Source of the DNA: Acinetobacter calcoaceticus ANC 3811
Lineage (GTDB): Bacteria > Pseudomonadota > Gammaproteobacteria > Pseudomonadales > Moraxellaceae
Assembly: GCF_000399665.1 (NCBI RefSeq)
Contig: NZ_KB976986.1
Coordinates: 1,492,773-1,556,772, forward strand
Direction: 5' to 3'
Length of the DNA stretch: 64,000 nt
Below are positions 54,556 through 64,000 of the stretch, piece after piece; positions within the stretch are counted from its first letter, which is position 1; every line of letters begins with the position of its first letter. The position numbers were made by a program, and so were the translations under genes. The notes below the pieces were generated by a model, which was not told where the DNA came from, ran no database searches, and saw only the letters and a program-made list of their open reading frames with translations.

Positions 54556-54897
54556 TTAAGGTCGTTCACCCTGCCCCAAACGGCGTTCAATATCATCTAA
54601 AACATTTGGCAGGTCAGCGACACTATCAATGGCGTAATGAGCGCCCGACGCATTCATTTTTTGGTATGCCTTATCTTTTAGAACAATCTATTCATTAACC
54701 GATAATGCACTCCACTCCTCAAAGCTTAAACCGACTTCGTTACCGCTAATCGCAAGCCCTACCGTCCAGCATCCTGCATTTAAACCTTCATCAATACCCA
54801 CCACGGTATCATCCACTTTTAAAACAGTTTTAATGTCAGACACATCGAATTGAATTAGGTTTTTCCATAACATTTCAGGATATGGACGGCTATATTA
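54556..54897 (-). pseudogene. phnX: Remnant of phosphonoacetaldehyde hydrolase
   Basis: The minus strand encodes the C-terminal part of a PhnX-like HAD hydrolase: [46 protein letters not shown]. An in-frame TAG (54688-54690) then interrupts it, and reading continues in the same frame through AYQKMNASGAHYAIDSVADL to the usual stop at 54556. Upstream of about 54897 the frame is closed by another stop, and the N-terminal two-thirds is absent. The gene is thus truncated at the 5' end and carries a nonsense codon. No other phosphonate genes lie nearby. Confidence 0.82.
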
Positions 54898-55816
54898 CTG
54901 CCTTGTAGAATTAGAACTGTATGGTCAATAAAAACCCAAACCTTCTTGAGTAATTTAAAAAACACACTCACCACCTTATATTTAAAAACTCTTAATATAA
55001 AATCACTCATTTAATAAAAACTAATATATTAAGAAAATTTGTTAATTTTTAAATAAACATAAAATTTTAATTTAGCTAAAATTCTAAACAGCAAATTTAA
55101 TTAAAAAAACAAGATAAGACATATCCGCAGATTTATTGCACAAAAATCATGACCCCACCTCCAAGACCAAATACTATCCAATTATTTATTCAAACTAATT
55201 AATATTTAATTCATAAAATTTAAATTAATTTATTAAAAACTATTAAATATGAAATTAAATGCTTAAAAATTTGTCAGGATATAACCGAAAATTTCTAAAC
55301 AACTTTAACAAAAAATTTATAACAATTTGAAAAATATAATAATTTTAAAGTTTCCCTCTACTATAAAATAAAGTTTCGGATATTTACCCCTATATATTTT
55401 CTATATTTTATCGAATGATAAAAAAATACTATCAAACAAATAATAAAAATAAAAAAAACTCTTGTAATAATAAAGTTAATTATTTACCAAATGTTATATT
55501 TTAAAAATTTTTATTAGAAATAGCACCAATAAATAGATTAAAAAAATAACATTCAAAAAAATATACTAACTTTTCTTCTTGTTTTTTTATGAATGTATAT
55601 TTAGATTTAATTAAGATTATTTAAAATCACATTTATATTTTCTTGACACAGTTTAAGAAAAATTAAATTTTACTTAACACTAACGATAATATTTTAAGGA
55701 GAAAGTATTATTACGATTAAATCGTGTGAGATTTTAAATCAATTATATTTCTGTACTTAACCATAAAAATTCACCCAGCGTTAAATCATATTCAGCCAGG
55801 AAAGATTAAAAAACTT
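54898..55816. other. Long AT-rich gap, only racemase promoter candidate
   Basis: About 920 bases with no supported ORF. A TTGACA (55643-55648) could be the -35 box of the racemase gene, though its -10 is weak. An AAGGAG at 55696-55701 is followed by ATT, not ATG, and a short frame of 17 codons. This looks like a decayed or unusual leader ORF. Confidence 0.5.
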
Positions 55817-57109
55817 ATGAAACTTAAAACAAAATTTTCGCATCTCGCTTATAGCTGTGCATTCGTATTATTCGGTTCCATGCAATTTGCCCATGCCGCA
55901 CCTTTACTCACGTCCCATATCACAAATGAAGTCAGTCCTGCACCTACAGCCAATGCATGGATTGAAATTGATACTCAAGCGTTTGAAGATAATATTAAAA
56001 AGGCAAATCAGTTACTTAGTGACAAAACACAACTTTGTGTGGTTATGAAAGCGAACGCATATGGTCATAGTATTGATCTACTTATGCCGAGTGTGATGAA
56101 ATTAAATGTGTCTTGTATTGGTATTACCAGTAATGCAGAAGCGGCAATGGTCCGTAAGCATGGCTATAAAGGCAAAATTACACGTTTACGTACAGCAACT
56201 GATAGTGAAATCATCAACGCACAAGCTTTAAATATTGAAGAGCTTTTGGGCAACTATGATCAAGCCTCTCGTCTTTCACAGTGGGCAGCAGCTAATAATA
56301 CAACTGTACATTATAGTTTAGCTTTAAATTCAGGCGGTATGGATCGTAATGGTCTTGAAATGTCTACAGCTCAAGGTAAAGAACAAGCTGTTGCAATCAC
56401 CAAGCTTCCCCATCTTAAAATTGACGGCATTATGACCCATTATGCTGTAGAAGATGAAAAATATGTCCGTGAGCGTCTGGCTCAATTTAATGAACAAACA
56501 GCATGGTTGATTAAAAAAGCCAAACTGAATCGTAAAGAATTAACATTACACACAGCAAACTCATTTGCTACGGTAAATGTTCCTGAATCACATTTAGATA
56601 TGGTCCGTGCAGGTGCAATTATATATGGGGATTTTCCTAATCACCCAGAATATAAACGCATGATGGCATTTAAAACACAAATTGCTGCAGTTAATAATTA
56701 CCTTAAAGATTCAACTGTAGGTTATGACCAAACTTATACGTTGACACGTGACTCTAGACTCGCAAACTTACCTGTAGGTTATTCGGATGGCTACCGTCGC
56801 AGTTTTAGTAATAAAGCTTTTGTTTTAATAAATGGGCAAAAAGCGCCAGTGGTTGGTCGAGTATCAATGAATACTGTTATGGTTGATGTAACAGATATTC
56901 CTCAAGCCAAAGCAGGCGATGAAGTTGTATTATATGGTCGTCAAGGGGATGCTGAGGTTAAATCTAGTGATTTAACAAGTCTTACAGGCCATATTTTGAC
57001 AGAAGCCTATATCCCGTGGAGTAACTCTAACCCACAAGTGATTAAACCTCTTCAATCTCCGCAACAAGTGATATTAACTAATAGTAAAGTTACAGCAACC
57101 GCAGAGTAA
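55817..57109 (+). CDS. racK: Exported PLP-dependent racemase (Alr/broad-spectrum type)
   Basis: The 430-residue protein belongs to the alanine-racemase fold family with an N-terminal signal peptide (residues 1-27, ending FAHA). It therefore acts in the periplasm. The PLP Lys is residue 78 in CVVMKANAYGHS, and the second-domain signature VGRVSMNTVMVDVTD is present. Exported members (Bsr-like) make D-amino acids that edit peptidoglycan. An A. baumannii racemase making D-lysine, RacK, is known; the symbol is given on fold, signal peptide and genus, not on a sequence search. The gene stands alone between the AT-rich gap and a terminator. Confidence 0.78.
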   Translation: MKLKTKFSHLAYSCAFVLFGSMQFAHAAPLLTSHITNEVSPAPTANAWIEIDTQAFEDNIKKANQLLSDKTQLCVVMKANAYGHSIDLLMPSVMKLNVSCIGITSNAEAAMVRKHGYKGKITRLRTATDSEIINAQALNIEELLGNYDQASRLSQWAAANNTTVHYSLALNSGGMDRNGLEMSTAQGKEQAVAITKLPHLKIDGIMTHYAVEDEKYVRERLAQFNEQTAWLIKKAKLNRKELTLHTANSFATVNVPESHLDMVRAGAIIYGDFPNHPEYKRMMAFKTQIAAVNNYLKDSTVGYDQTYTLTRDSRLANLPVGYSDGYRRSFSNKAFVLINGQKAPVVGRVSMNTVMVDVTDIPQAKAGDEVVLYGRQGDAEVKSSDLTSLTGHILTEAYIPWSNSNPQVIKPLQSPQQVILTNSKVTATAE

Positions 57110-57128
57110 ACTTTAGGTTAATTGATAG

Positions 57129-57166
57129 GTAGCCCTGTATTTCAAAAAGTACCGGGGCTACTTTTA
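57129..57166 (+). terminator. Terminator after the racemase gene
   Basis: A 9-bp stem (GTAGCCCTG/CGGGGCTAC, one G-T pair) is followed by TTTTAG. Confidence 0.75.
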
Positions 57167-57215
57167 GTATGACCACATCTCTTAAACTATTTCTTCCTAC
57201 TCCTTTTTTAGATAA

Positions 57216-57241
57216 AAAAAGGACATTTTCATGCCCTTTTT
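57216..57241 (-). terminator. Terminator of pobA
   Basis: AAAAAGG...CCTTTTT stem with an internal mismatch, extended by CAT/ATG, lies 16 bases past the pobA stop codon (minus strand). Confidence 0.65.
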
Positions 57242-57256
57242 ATTTTTATCTAGCCT

Positions 57257-58486
<1,230 letters not shown>

Positions 58487-58566
58487 TCATCCTGACTTTT
58501 AAATTACTGGCTTTAAGTTTTGTGCACTATGTATCCAAGACGAAAATAACCGTTTATCATCTAGTT

Positions 58567-58583
58567 TGTCCGAATAGCGGACA
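58567..58583. promoter_or_regulatory. PobR operator in the pobA-pobR region
   Basis: The palindrome TGTCCG-AATAG-CGGACA lies 30 bases before the pobR start and 96 bases before pobA. It is perfect over both 6-bp arms and fits the expected location of PobR binding. Confidence 0.8.
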
Positions 58584-58612
58584 GAAACAATCAAAATAAC
58601 AGGAATGAAAGG

Positions 58613-59428
58613 ATGCCTTCTCTCGATGCTTTTTTAGAGCACCCGAACTCGCATGAGAAAATTCGTCAAGATGACTATATTGCAGGGTTAGCAAAAGGCT
58701 TAGCTTTACTGGAAGCTTTTGGAATAGATCGGCAACGGCTCAATGTCACTCAAGTAGCTGAACGAACTGGCATTAGCCGCACCGCAGCAAGGCGATATTT
58801 GAAAACTTTAAAATATTTAGGCTATTTAGAAACCGATGAACATTACTTTTGGTTAACTCATCGCGTGCTGCGTTTTTCGAGTTCTTATTTAAGCTCTGCT
58901 CATTTGCCTAAAGTTGCTCAATCATTTTTAAATCTTTTATGTGCGCAGACATCTCTGACTTTTTCAATTGTGGTGCTGGACGATAACGAAGTTGTGCCAA
59001 CTGCCCGCAGTTATTTACCGCAGCAAGATAATTTACGTGTAAGCCCTTATGGCATGCACTTAGGAAATCGACTGCCTGCCCACGCAACTTCCACGGGTAA
59101 AGTATTGCTGGCAGCACTGCCCGAAGAAGCTCAGCATGCATGGGTCAAAACTTATGGTTTAAAACGTTTAACCCCATTTACCATAGTAGATGAATCAAAG
59201 TTTTTTGAAGTGCTTAAGGGTATTTCATTATCAGATTATTGTCTTTCTAAAGAGGAACATGAGCTTGGCGTGATTGCGATTGCAGTGCCCGTTTTTAATG
59301 CTCAAGGTCAAGCTATAGCAGCGCTTAACTGTATGTCTCAAACCAACCGTGTACAAGAAGATTATTTAGTTCAGCACCTCTTGCCATTGCTACGCAACAC
59401 GGCAAATGAACTCAGAAATGTGATTTGA
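58613..59428 (+). CDS. pobR: PobR, IclR-family activator of pobA
   Basis: The 271-residue IclR-type regulator has a winged HTH (NVTQVAERTGISRTAARRYLKTL) and a GAF-like ligand domain. Known Acinetobacter PobR responds to 4-hydroxybenzoate. It is divergent from pobA, with a 17-bp palindrome in the intergenic region. Sequence differs clearly from the two dca-type IclR proteins, so the three do not form one recent set. GGAATGAAAGG lies before the start. Confidence 0.93.
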   Translation: MPSLDAFLEHPNSHEKIRQDDYIAGLAKGLALLEAFGIDRQRLNVTQVAERTGISRTAARRYLKTLKYLGYLETDEHYFWLTHRVLRFSSSYLSSAHLPKVAQSFLNLLCAQTSLTFSIVVLDDNEVVPTARSYLPQQDNLRVSPYGMHLGNRLPAHATSTGKVLLAALPEEAQHAWVKTYGLKRLTPFTIVDESKFFEVLKGISLSDYCLSKEEHELGVIAIAVPVFNAQGQAIAALNCMSQTNRVQEDYLVQHLLPLLRNTANELRNVI

Positions 59429-59458
59429 ATAAAAGATAAATAGTAAATGTTTAAAATG

Positions 59459-59490
59459 AGATGGGGCAAGGTGCCCCATCTTATTTTTTT
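59459..59490. terminator. Bidirectional terminator
   Basis: The stem AGATGGGGCA/TGCCCCATCT has a 3-base loop and a long T run that reaches the stop codon of the convergent serine deaminase gene. Confidence 0.9.
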
Positions 59491-60868
59491 AGCACTCAAT
59501 TGCGTTCACAGCGAGACCACCTTTTGAAGTCTCTTTATATTTCTCAGACATGTCTCTGCCAGTTTCTTTCATGGTCTGAATAACTTTATCGAGCGTCACA
59601 AAATGCTCACCTTCATCATGAAGTGCCATTTGTGCTGCATTAATCGCTTTGACAGCTGCAATTGCATTTCGCTCAATGCAAGGCACCTGAACCAAACCAC
59701 CAATCGGGTCACACGTTAAACCTAAGTTATGTTCAAGGCCAATTTCGGCCGCATGCTCCACTTGTTCAGGTGATGCACCTAAAATCTCGGCTAAACCAGC
59801 CGAAGCCATTGCGCATGCTGAGCCAACTTCACCCTGACATCCCACCTCTGCCCCAGAAATAGATGCATTGAGTTTACATAAAATGCCGACTGCTGCTGCA
59901 CTTAGAAAAAAGCGAACAACTTTGTCTTCGGAAAAATCTTTAGAAAAAGTCACGTAGTAATATAAAACTGCTGGAATAATTCCTGCTGCACCATTTGTGG
60001 GGGCTGTCACCACTCGGCCGCCAGCAGCATTTTCTTCATTTACAGCTAAGGCAAATAAATTAACCCATTCCATGGCATGGAAAGTCGTCACAATCAGGTT
60101 TGAGTTTTCTTTATTTAATAACTTATCATGAATTTTTTTGGCTCGACGTTTTACATTTAATCCACCGGGTAATATTCCTTCATTAATTAATCCATTGTGA
60201 ATGCACTGCTGCATCACCTTCCAGATATCCATAATTTTGGTACGAATCTCACTTTCATTACGCCAGCTTTTTTCGTTTTCAAGCATTAATTCACTTATCG
60301 ATAAATGATGAGTTTTACATAAGTTTAAAAGTTCAGCCGCGCTATGAAATGGATATGGAACATTAACATCACTGGTTTCAGACTGTGTTTGTGTTAATTG
60401 CTTTTGGCTAACAATAAAACCGCCACCAACCGAATAGTAAGTTTCGGCATATAAAATTTCTTCAGCCTCACTATAAGCAATTAGCTCCATTGCATTGGGG
60501 TGATAAGGCAAAGATTCATCTAAAAAAAGCACATCACGCTTATAGTCAAAAGAAATACTCTTTTGCTGATTAAGCTGGATGGCTTTATTTTCTAAAACAT
60601 CTTCAATCAAGTTTGTACTTACTTGAGTATCGATATGTTCAGGATCAAAACCCATTAAGCCTAAAAGAATAGCCTTGTCTGTCGCATGACCAACACCTGT
60701 TGCTGCAAGCGAACCATATAACTTAACCTGAATTCTAAGCGTCTTTTGTAGATCATTTTTCTTCAATAAATCATCCACAAAACTGTATGCCGCTCGCATT
60801 GGTCCAACTGTATGAGAGCTAGATGGGCCAATACCAATTTTAAAAAGATCAAATACACTAATAAACAC
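59489..60868 (-). CDS. sdaA: L-serine ammonia-lyase, single-chain iron-sulfur type
   Basis: Deaminates L-serine to pyruvate and ammonia. The 459-residue single-chain form joins the beta-like N-terminal domain ([13 protein letters not shown]) with the catalytic alpha domain ([43 protein letters not shown]). The Cys residues in [11 protein letters not shown] and VQVPCIERN are the usual [4Fe-4S] ligands. A GTG start at 60868 follows AGGTAGGA. E. coli SdaA/SdaB are the model. The gene is alone, converging on pobR across a terminator. Confidence 0.93.
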   Translation of the reverse strand: MFISVFDLFKIGIGPSSSHTVGPMRAAYSFVDDLLKKNDLQKTLRIQVKLYGSLAATGVGHATDKAILLGLMGFDPEHIDTQVSTNLIEDVLENKAIQLNQQKSISFDYKRDVLFLDESLPYHPNAMELIAYSEAEEILYAETYYSVGGGFIVSQKQLTQTQSETSDVNVPYPFHSAAELLNLCKTHHLSISELMLENEKSWRNESEIRTKIMDIWKVMQQCIHNGLINEGILPGGLNVKRRAKKIHDKLLNKENSNLIVTTFHAMEWVNLFALAVNEENAAGGRVVTAPTNGAAGIIPAVLYYYVTFSKDFSEDKVVRFFLSAAAVGILCKLNASISGAEVGCQGEVGSACAMASAGLAEILGASPEQVEHAAEIGLEHNLGLTCDPIGGLVQVPCIERNAIAAVKAINAAQMALHDEGEHFVTLDKVIQTMKETGRDMSEKYKETSKGGLAVNAIEC

Positions 60869-61050
60869 GGGATCCTACCTTCAATCATTATTATTCGTAT
60901 GTTCGTCGTTATTGTGTCCTTTCGGATAACATTAAAATTATCATTAAGTCTGGTACAAATCACGAATAACTATTGGGCAGTAGCACAAAAAGACAACGGT
61001 TGAACAATCAACATCGGTCGGTTTAATCAAAAACATGAATTGTGGAGCTT

Positions 61051-61134
61051 TTATCCCCCCAATCGATGTTCTAAAACTCGTGTTTCAATAAGCGCACCAA
61101 TTTGTATAAATAAAAAACCACAAATATTAGCCAT
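61051..61134 (-). CDS. Candidate 27-residue protein
   Basis: A start codon at 61134 follows GAGAGGT by eight bases. The short product is MANICGFLFIQIGALIETRV plus seven more residues (LEHRLGG). Residues 3-16 are hydrophobic and could be a short membrane helix. No family recognised; expression is unproven. Confidence 0.35.
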   Translation of the reverse strand: MANICGFLFIQIGALIETRVLEHRLGG

Positions 61135-61249
61135 TAGTCGCACCTCTCTATTTTTATTCATTTTTGCTGGTAAAGTGTTTTACATGGTTTGATACAACCT
61201 ACTTAACTCAGATGCATAATTCACCTGTTATTGCATCTGATGTTTTTCA

Positions 61250-61277
61250 GCCTCTAGTCCGCTAGAGGCTTTTTTTA
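61250..61277 (+). terminator. Strong terminator without an assigned gene
   Basis: The stem GCCTCTAG/CTAGAGGC, with a 4-base loop and eight T, ends on the plus strand. No plus-strand gene precedes it in the gap, so it may end a small RNA. Confidence 0.8.
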
Positions 61278-61333
61278 TTCTTGATTTAAAGCCTGATATA
61301 TTAAATTTATAGAAATAATGAAAGAGAAGAAAA

Positions 61334-61861
61334 ATGAATCACATTTTAAGATTGAGCGTTTTAAGTTTTCCGGTTCTACTCTTGAGTGGCTGTATTGGCT
61401 GTTATAACCCAACAGGTTGTAACCGGGATGATTCACCTTATTTCTATACAACTCAAATAATTCAAGTCAAAGGCGTAACAGTTCCAGTTGGAACAAAACT
61501 GATTTATAAATCTCAAAAGTTAAAACAGAAAGATGAGCAAACTTCACCACTTAAAGAAGAAAATATAACTTGGATAAAGCTACCGAAAGGTACGGCTATT
61601 CTTTGGGGAGGAATGCCCACAAATCACCTCCTGCAATTTGCTAATTCTGAAATGCAGGGATTTACAGCATACCGAGCACAAGAAGCTCCCGCTGTATATT
61701 CCAATCAATTTTTAAAACTCTGGAAAGAATGTGATAGTGATTTAGATATCTCTATCAAAAATAAAAATGACTGGAGTTTTAATCCTGCAAATATGAAAAT
61801 TATTGGATGTGGAATTAACTATCAAGAAAGAGCTTCATATAACACTAACAAGCCAAGATAA
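61334..61861 (+). CDS. Unrecognised lipoprotein, 175 residues
   Basis: The signal ends in a lipobox LLSGC, with the lipidated Cys at residue 20, so the protein sits in an envelope membrane. The mature region is Cys-containing (CIGCYNPTGC near the N-terminus, Cys near 138 and 159). It has a small-domain look with strand-like segments (TQIIQVKGVTVPVGTKLIYK). I see no known enzyme motif. AGAGAAG precedes the ATG. Confidence 0.75.
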   Translation: MNHILRLSVLSFPVLLLSGCIGCYNPTGCNRDDSPYFYTTQIIQVKGVTVPVGTKLIYKSQKLKQKDEQTSPLKEENITWIKLPKGTAILWGGMPTNHLLQFANSEMQGFTAYRAQEAPAVYSNQFLKLWKECDSDLDISIKNKNDWSFNPANMKIIGCGINYQERASYNTNKPR

Positions 61862-61960
61862 AGTTGATATTTTTCTCATCAAAATTAATCAGGCTTTACA
61901 ACAACTGCCTCAACAAAAAGAATATCCAGTTATCCACTATTCCCCAAATTAAATTAATAA

Positions 61961-61986
61961 AAAAGCCCGCTTTTCAGCAGGCTTTT
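61961..61986. terminator. Bidirectional terminator
   Basis: AAAAGCC...GGCTTTT stem with an internal mismatch lies between two convergent lipoprotein genes. Confidence 0.75.
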
Positions 61987-62021
61987 ATTTCAATTTGAAC
62001 TAGCAAATTTAATTCAAAAAA

Positions 62022-62456
62022 TTAACCACAGGTTGCATTCGTAATTTTTTTAGAAGCTGGATCAATGGTCACTGTAACTCGGTTTGTACGATAATCCATA
62101 GTCATTGGTTGACCTGGCGCTACTTTACGCACAATCTCCGATTGAGTTTTTTGTTTAATTTGATCGTCAGTAAGGCCAGTTTGCCCCACCAATTTCTGAG
62201 CTTCTTCTGCTACACAGTTCGCTTGATTGTCACGGAATAACTTCCATTCTTCAACGACTTGGCCATTTGGTAAATGACAATAGCCGACTTGACCATTTGC
62301 TTCATTTCTAATTTCTAATTTCCCACCTTGTTCAACACAATATTGACTAGCTGGATTTGGTGAACCAATTTTTGGTGGAGTTAAATCTTTATGTTGTACA
62401 GACGAGCAAGCCGTTAACGAAACAAGTGCCAAGCCAAGAAAAAGAATTTTTTTCAT
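62022..62456 (-). CDS. Lipoprotein with DUF333 and I78-like regions
   Basis: The 144-residue protein has a lipoprotein signal with Cys at residue 17 (SLTACSS). It contains the DUF333 pattern NPASQYCVEQGGKLEIRN and CHLPNGQVVEEW. The C-terminal third has the VAPGQPMTMDYRTNRVTVTID pattern of I78-type peptidase inhibitors. It may protect envelope proteins from proteolysis. It is convergent with the 175-residue lipoprotein gene. Confidence 0.85.
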   Translation of the reverse strand: MKKILFLGLALVSLTACSSVQHKDLTPPKIGSPNPASQYCVEQGGKLEIRNEANGQVGYCHLPNGQVVEEWKLFRDNQANCVAEEAQKLVGQTGLTDDQIKQKTQSEIVRKVAPGQPMTMDYRTNRVTVTIDPASKKITNATCG

Positions 62457-62615
62457 AATTTTTTGCTTCTTACTAAAAAAACTAAAGATATCAAAAAAAC
62501 TTATGTTTCATATGACTTGTTTACAATAAAAAACTCACTTGAATGTTCTAGCAAAATAAATTTAATTGATTGGAAATTAAGATATTCCCAATTAAAAGCC
62601 ATTTTTTGAACTATT

Positions 62616-63083
62616 CTATTCAGGTCTTTCTAAAATTCGTGGGCCTGATCCGTCTTGTCCTAAAATATCTTCAGGATTTCTTAATGGACATTGCTCTAAT
62701 GATAAACAGCCGCAGCCAATGCACCAGTCCATTTCATCTCTTAACCGAGTTAATTTTTGAATTCGATCATCTAAATTTTCTCGCCAATGACTCGATAAAT
62801 CTTTCCATTGCTTAGCTGTTAATTTGCTACCTACAGGATACTGACTTAAAGCTTCCTTGATTTCATTTAAAGGAATCCCCACCCTTTGAGCGACTTTAAT
62901 AATCGCAATATATCTTAAAATAATTAAGGGATACCGACGTTGATTACCATTTGTTCTTATACTTTTTATAAGGCCTTTCGCTTCATAAAAATGAAGGGTC
63001 GAAACAGGAACGCCGCTCCTTTTTGCAACTTCACCCACAGTCAAAACTCGACTAGGGTCAGCTTTTTTATTTTCACTCATCAT
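62616..63083 (-). CDS. soxR: SoxR, redox-sensing MerR-family regulator
   Basis: From ATG 63083 the product is 155 residues; a TTG four codons earlier overlaps the ribosome site TTGAGGT. The MerR HTH ([24 protein letters not shown]) is followed by the dimer helix and the [2Fe-2S] Cys cluster [12 protein letters not shown]. SoxR senses redox-cycling compounds. A sox box lies directly upstream. In Acinetobacter SoxR controls efflux genes; no soxS-like or efflux gene lies in the divergent direction here. Confidence 0.95.
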   Translation of the reverse strand: MMSENKKADPSRVLTVGEVAKRSGVPVSTLHFYEAKGLIKSIRTNGNQRRYPLIILRYIAIIKVAQRVGIPLNEIKEALSQYPVGSKLTAKQWKDLSSHWRENLDDRIQKLTRLRDEMDWCIGCGCLSLEQCPLRNPEDILGQDGSGPRILERPE

Positions 63084-63089
63084 GATTGA

Positions 63090-63107
63090 CCTCAACTTTA
63101 CTCGAGG
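63090..63107. promoter_or_regulatory. Sox box upstream of soxR
   Basis: CCTCAACTTTACTCGAGG is an 18-bp near-palindrome differing in three positions from the canonical SoxR box. On the plus strand it sits between TTGACC (63086) and TATAAG (63110), an 18-base spacer as in SoxR-activated promoters. Confidence 0.8.
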
Positions 63108-63282
63108 TTTATAAGAGCACGTCTTTGTTTTGTCAAATAAATAACAGAGATTTTCTTATATGTTATGAGCCACTTTTATCAAGTTATAGGTCTTATCTGT
63201 AAAAGCAAAAGACAAAAAATGGATCTGATGATTAATCCAGTTCAATCTATAAAATAACTTGCTATCAATCAAATTTAAGAAA

Positions 63283-63576
63283 TTAGTTTTGTAGCGTACA
63301 GGGACATCCACAAATCCAAAACATGTTGTAAACGAAAGGCATTGGGGCACCTAATGGATAGACTTTAATTTGCTCGATTTTATAAGTTTTTTTACGTGAC
63401 TCAATGTGTAATATATTATCGTGACGTGCAATCACAATTCCCTTTTTATATAATTTTTTCCTTTCATTCTTTGCATCAAATTTATATACCAAAAAGTAAA
63501 CTTTTTCTCCTACGCTGATCTTTGAATGATTAACCATAATGTAACCATTACAATACTTACATTGCCAATCTTCCAT
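63283..63576 (-). CDS. Small Cys-containing protein, 97 residues
   Basis: The protein opens with WQCKYCNGY (C-X2-C) and ends with WICGCPCTLQN, together resembling a rubredoxin/zinc-ribbon metal site split between the two ends. The middle is basic, with beta-strand propensity (KVYFLVYKFDAKNERKKLYKKGIVIAR). No family is recognised. The ribosome site is weak (TTGAG). It lies 176 bases upstream of the sox box, in the soxR orientation. Confidence 0.6.
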   Translation of the reverse strand: MEDWQCKYCNGYIMVNHSKISVGEKVYFLVYKFDAKNERKKLYKKGIVIARHDNILHIESRKKTYKIEQIKVYPLGAPMPFVYNMFWICGCPCTLQN

Positions 63577-64000
63577 ATCTCAAATTATCACACGCTTAAA
63601 TTAAAAAAACACACTGAATTTTGTAGTATAAATTTATTAAAGATATAAATCTAAAGAAATATTTTAATTGAAAAAATAAGGTTTATTTGTGACACATATC
63701 ACAATAAAAACCTCAAATTATATTTAGATACATCAATCACTTATCAAAAATTTTTTAGAGTCTACTATTTTTTAAGATATAAAACTCACCTATAATTTAT
63801 TTAATCATATAGTATATTTAGCAATAACTTTAAATTTAGCCGAACATATGACTTTAATATTTAATACCACATTTATTTCATTATATTTAACTTAGTATTA
63901 AATATATTAATAGAAAATATTAAATTAATTTCACAGTAAAATTGAAAATAATTCATTTCACATTATATAAAAAATAAATATATAATTAAAGGCATTACAA
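63577..64000. other. AT-rich end of window
   Basis: No ORF or RNA signature is seen. AT-rich runs dominate and probable promoters for the 97-residue gene and for a gene beyond the window end lie here. Confidence 0.5.

Larger units (their letters stand above)
60869..61333. other. 465-base gap with hairpins and candidate micro-ORF
   Basis: Contains a minus-strand candidate 27-codon ORF (61051-61134), a hairpin CAGATGCA/TGCATCTG (61209-61239) and a strong terminator hairpin (61250-61277). A small RNA ending at the terminator on the plus strand is possible. Confidence 0.5.

Overview
The window reads as Acinetobacter chromosome, most likely the A. calcoaceticus-baumannii complex. DNA is AT-rich with very AT-rich intergenic stretches. 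The gene content is typical: DcaP-type porins, paired IclR regulators of the PobR/PcaU type, AAHS-family aromatic-acid transporters, pobA/pobR and a SoxR homologue. I see no rRNA, tRNA, CRISPR array, insertion sequence or prophage.

Region 1 (1-10,160) is a stress/desiccation-type island. It holds a tandem-repeat hydrophilin with Arg-Gly-Ser/poly-Asp repeats (cut by the window edge), an SDR oxidoreductase, a heme-oxygenase-like iron enzyme apparently co-transcribed with catalase HPII (katE), a reduced CinA-like protein, a Gln/Asn-rich 76-residue protein, several small unrecognised proteins and three small lipoproteins or leader-size ORFs. An elaborately folded RNA (9426-9579) lies just before a 49-codon ORF.

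Region 2 (10,150-16,130) carries a LysR regulator divergent from a secreted SGNH hydrolase, an aromatic-acid MFS transporter with a DcaP-like porin behind a hairpin-rich leader, and a methyltransferase. Region 3 (16,200-25,300) is a complete leucine/isovalerate catabolic cluster: acyl-CoA synthetase and TetR regulator facing liuA-liuB-liuC-liuD-liuE, ending in acetyl-CoA and acetoacetate. Region 4 (25,500-33,800) holds a LysR gene facing a fused indolepyruvate:ferredoxin oxidoreductase, then thioesterases and a 600-residue acyl-CoA dehydrogenase.

Region 5 (33,800-54,340) is the core of the window: a dca-like dicarboxylate (adipate-type) beta-oxidation locus. One arm (minus strand) encodes porin, CoA-transferase A/B, MFS transporter and acyl-CoA dehydrogenase. 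The other (plus strand) encodes enoyl-CoA hydratase, SDR, 3-hydroxyacyl-CoA dehydrogenase, 3-oxoadipyl-CoA thiolase and an IclR regulator. A second, partly duplicated module follows: enoyl-CoA hydratase, second IclR regulator, class III CoA-transferase, paralogous acyl-CoA dehydrogenase and paralogous MFS transporter. Seven copies of a palindrome close to ATTTCGC-N3-GCGAAAT sit at the control regions of both modules and of a PaaI-type thioesterase gene, suggesting one regulon run by the two IclR paralogues.

Region 6 (54,340-64,000) has a run of hairpins, a decayed phnX fragment, a long AT-rich gap, an exported broad-spectrum-type racemase, pobA/pobR with a clear palindromic operator, L-serine deaminase, two lipoproteins, soxR with a sox box, and a small cysteine-containing protein. 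Overall the catabolic modules channel leucine, 4-hydroxybenzoate and dicarboxylates toward acetyl-CoA, succinyl-CoA, acetoacetate or the beta-ketoadipate pathway.
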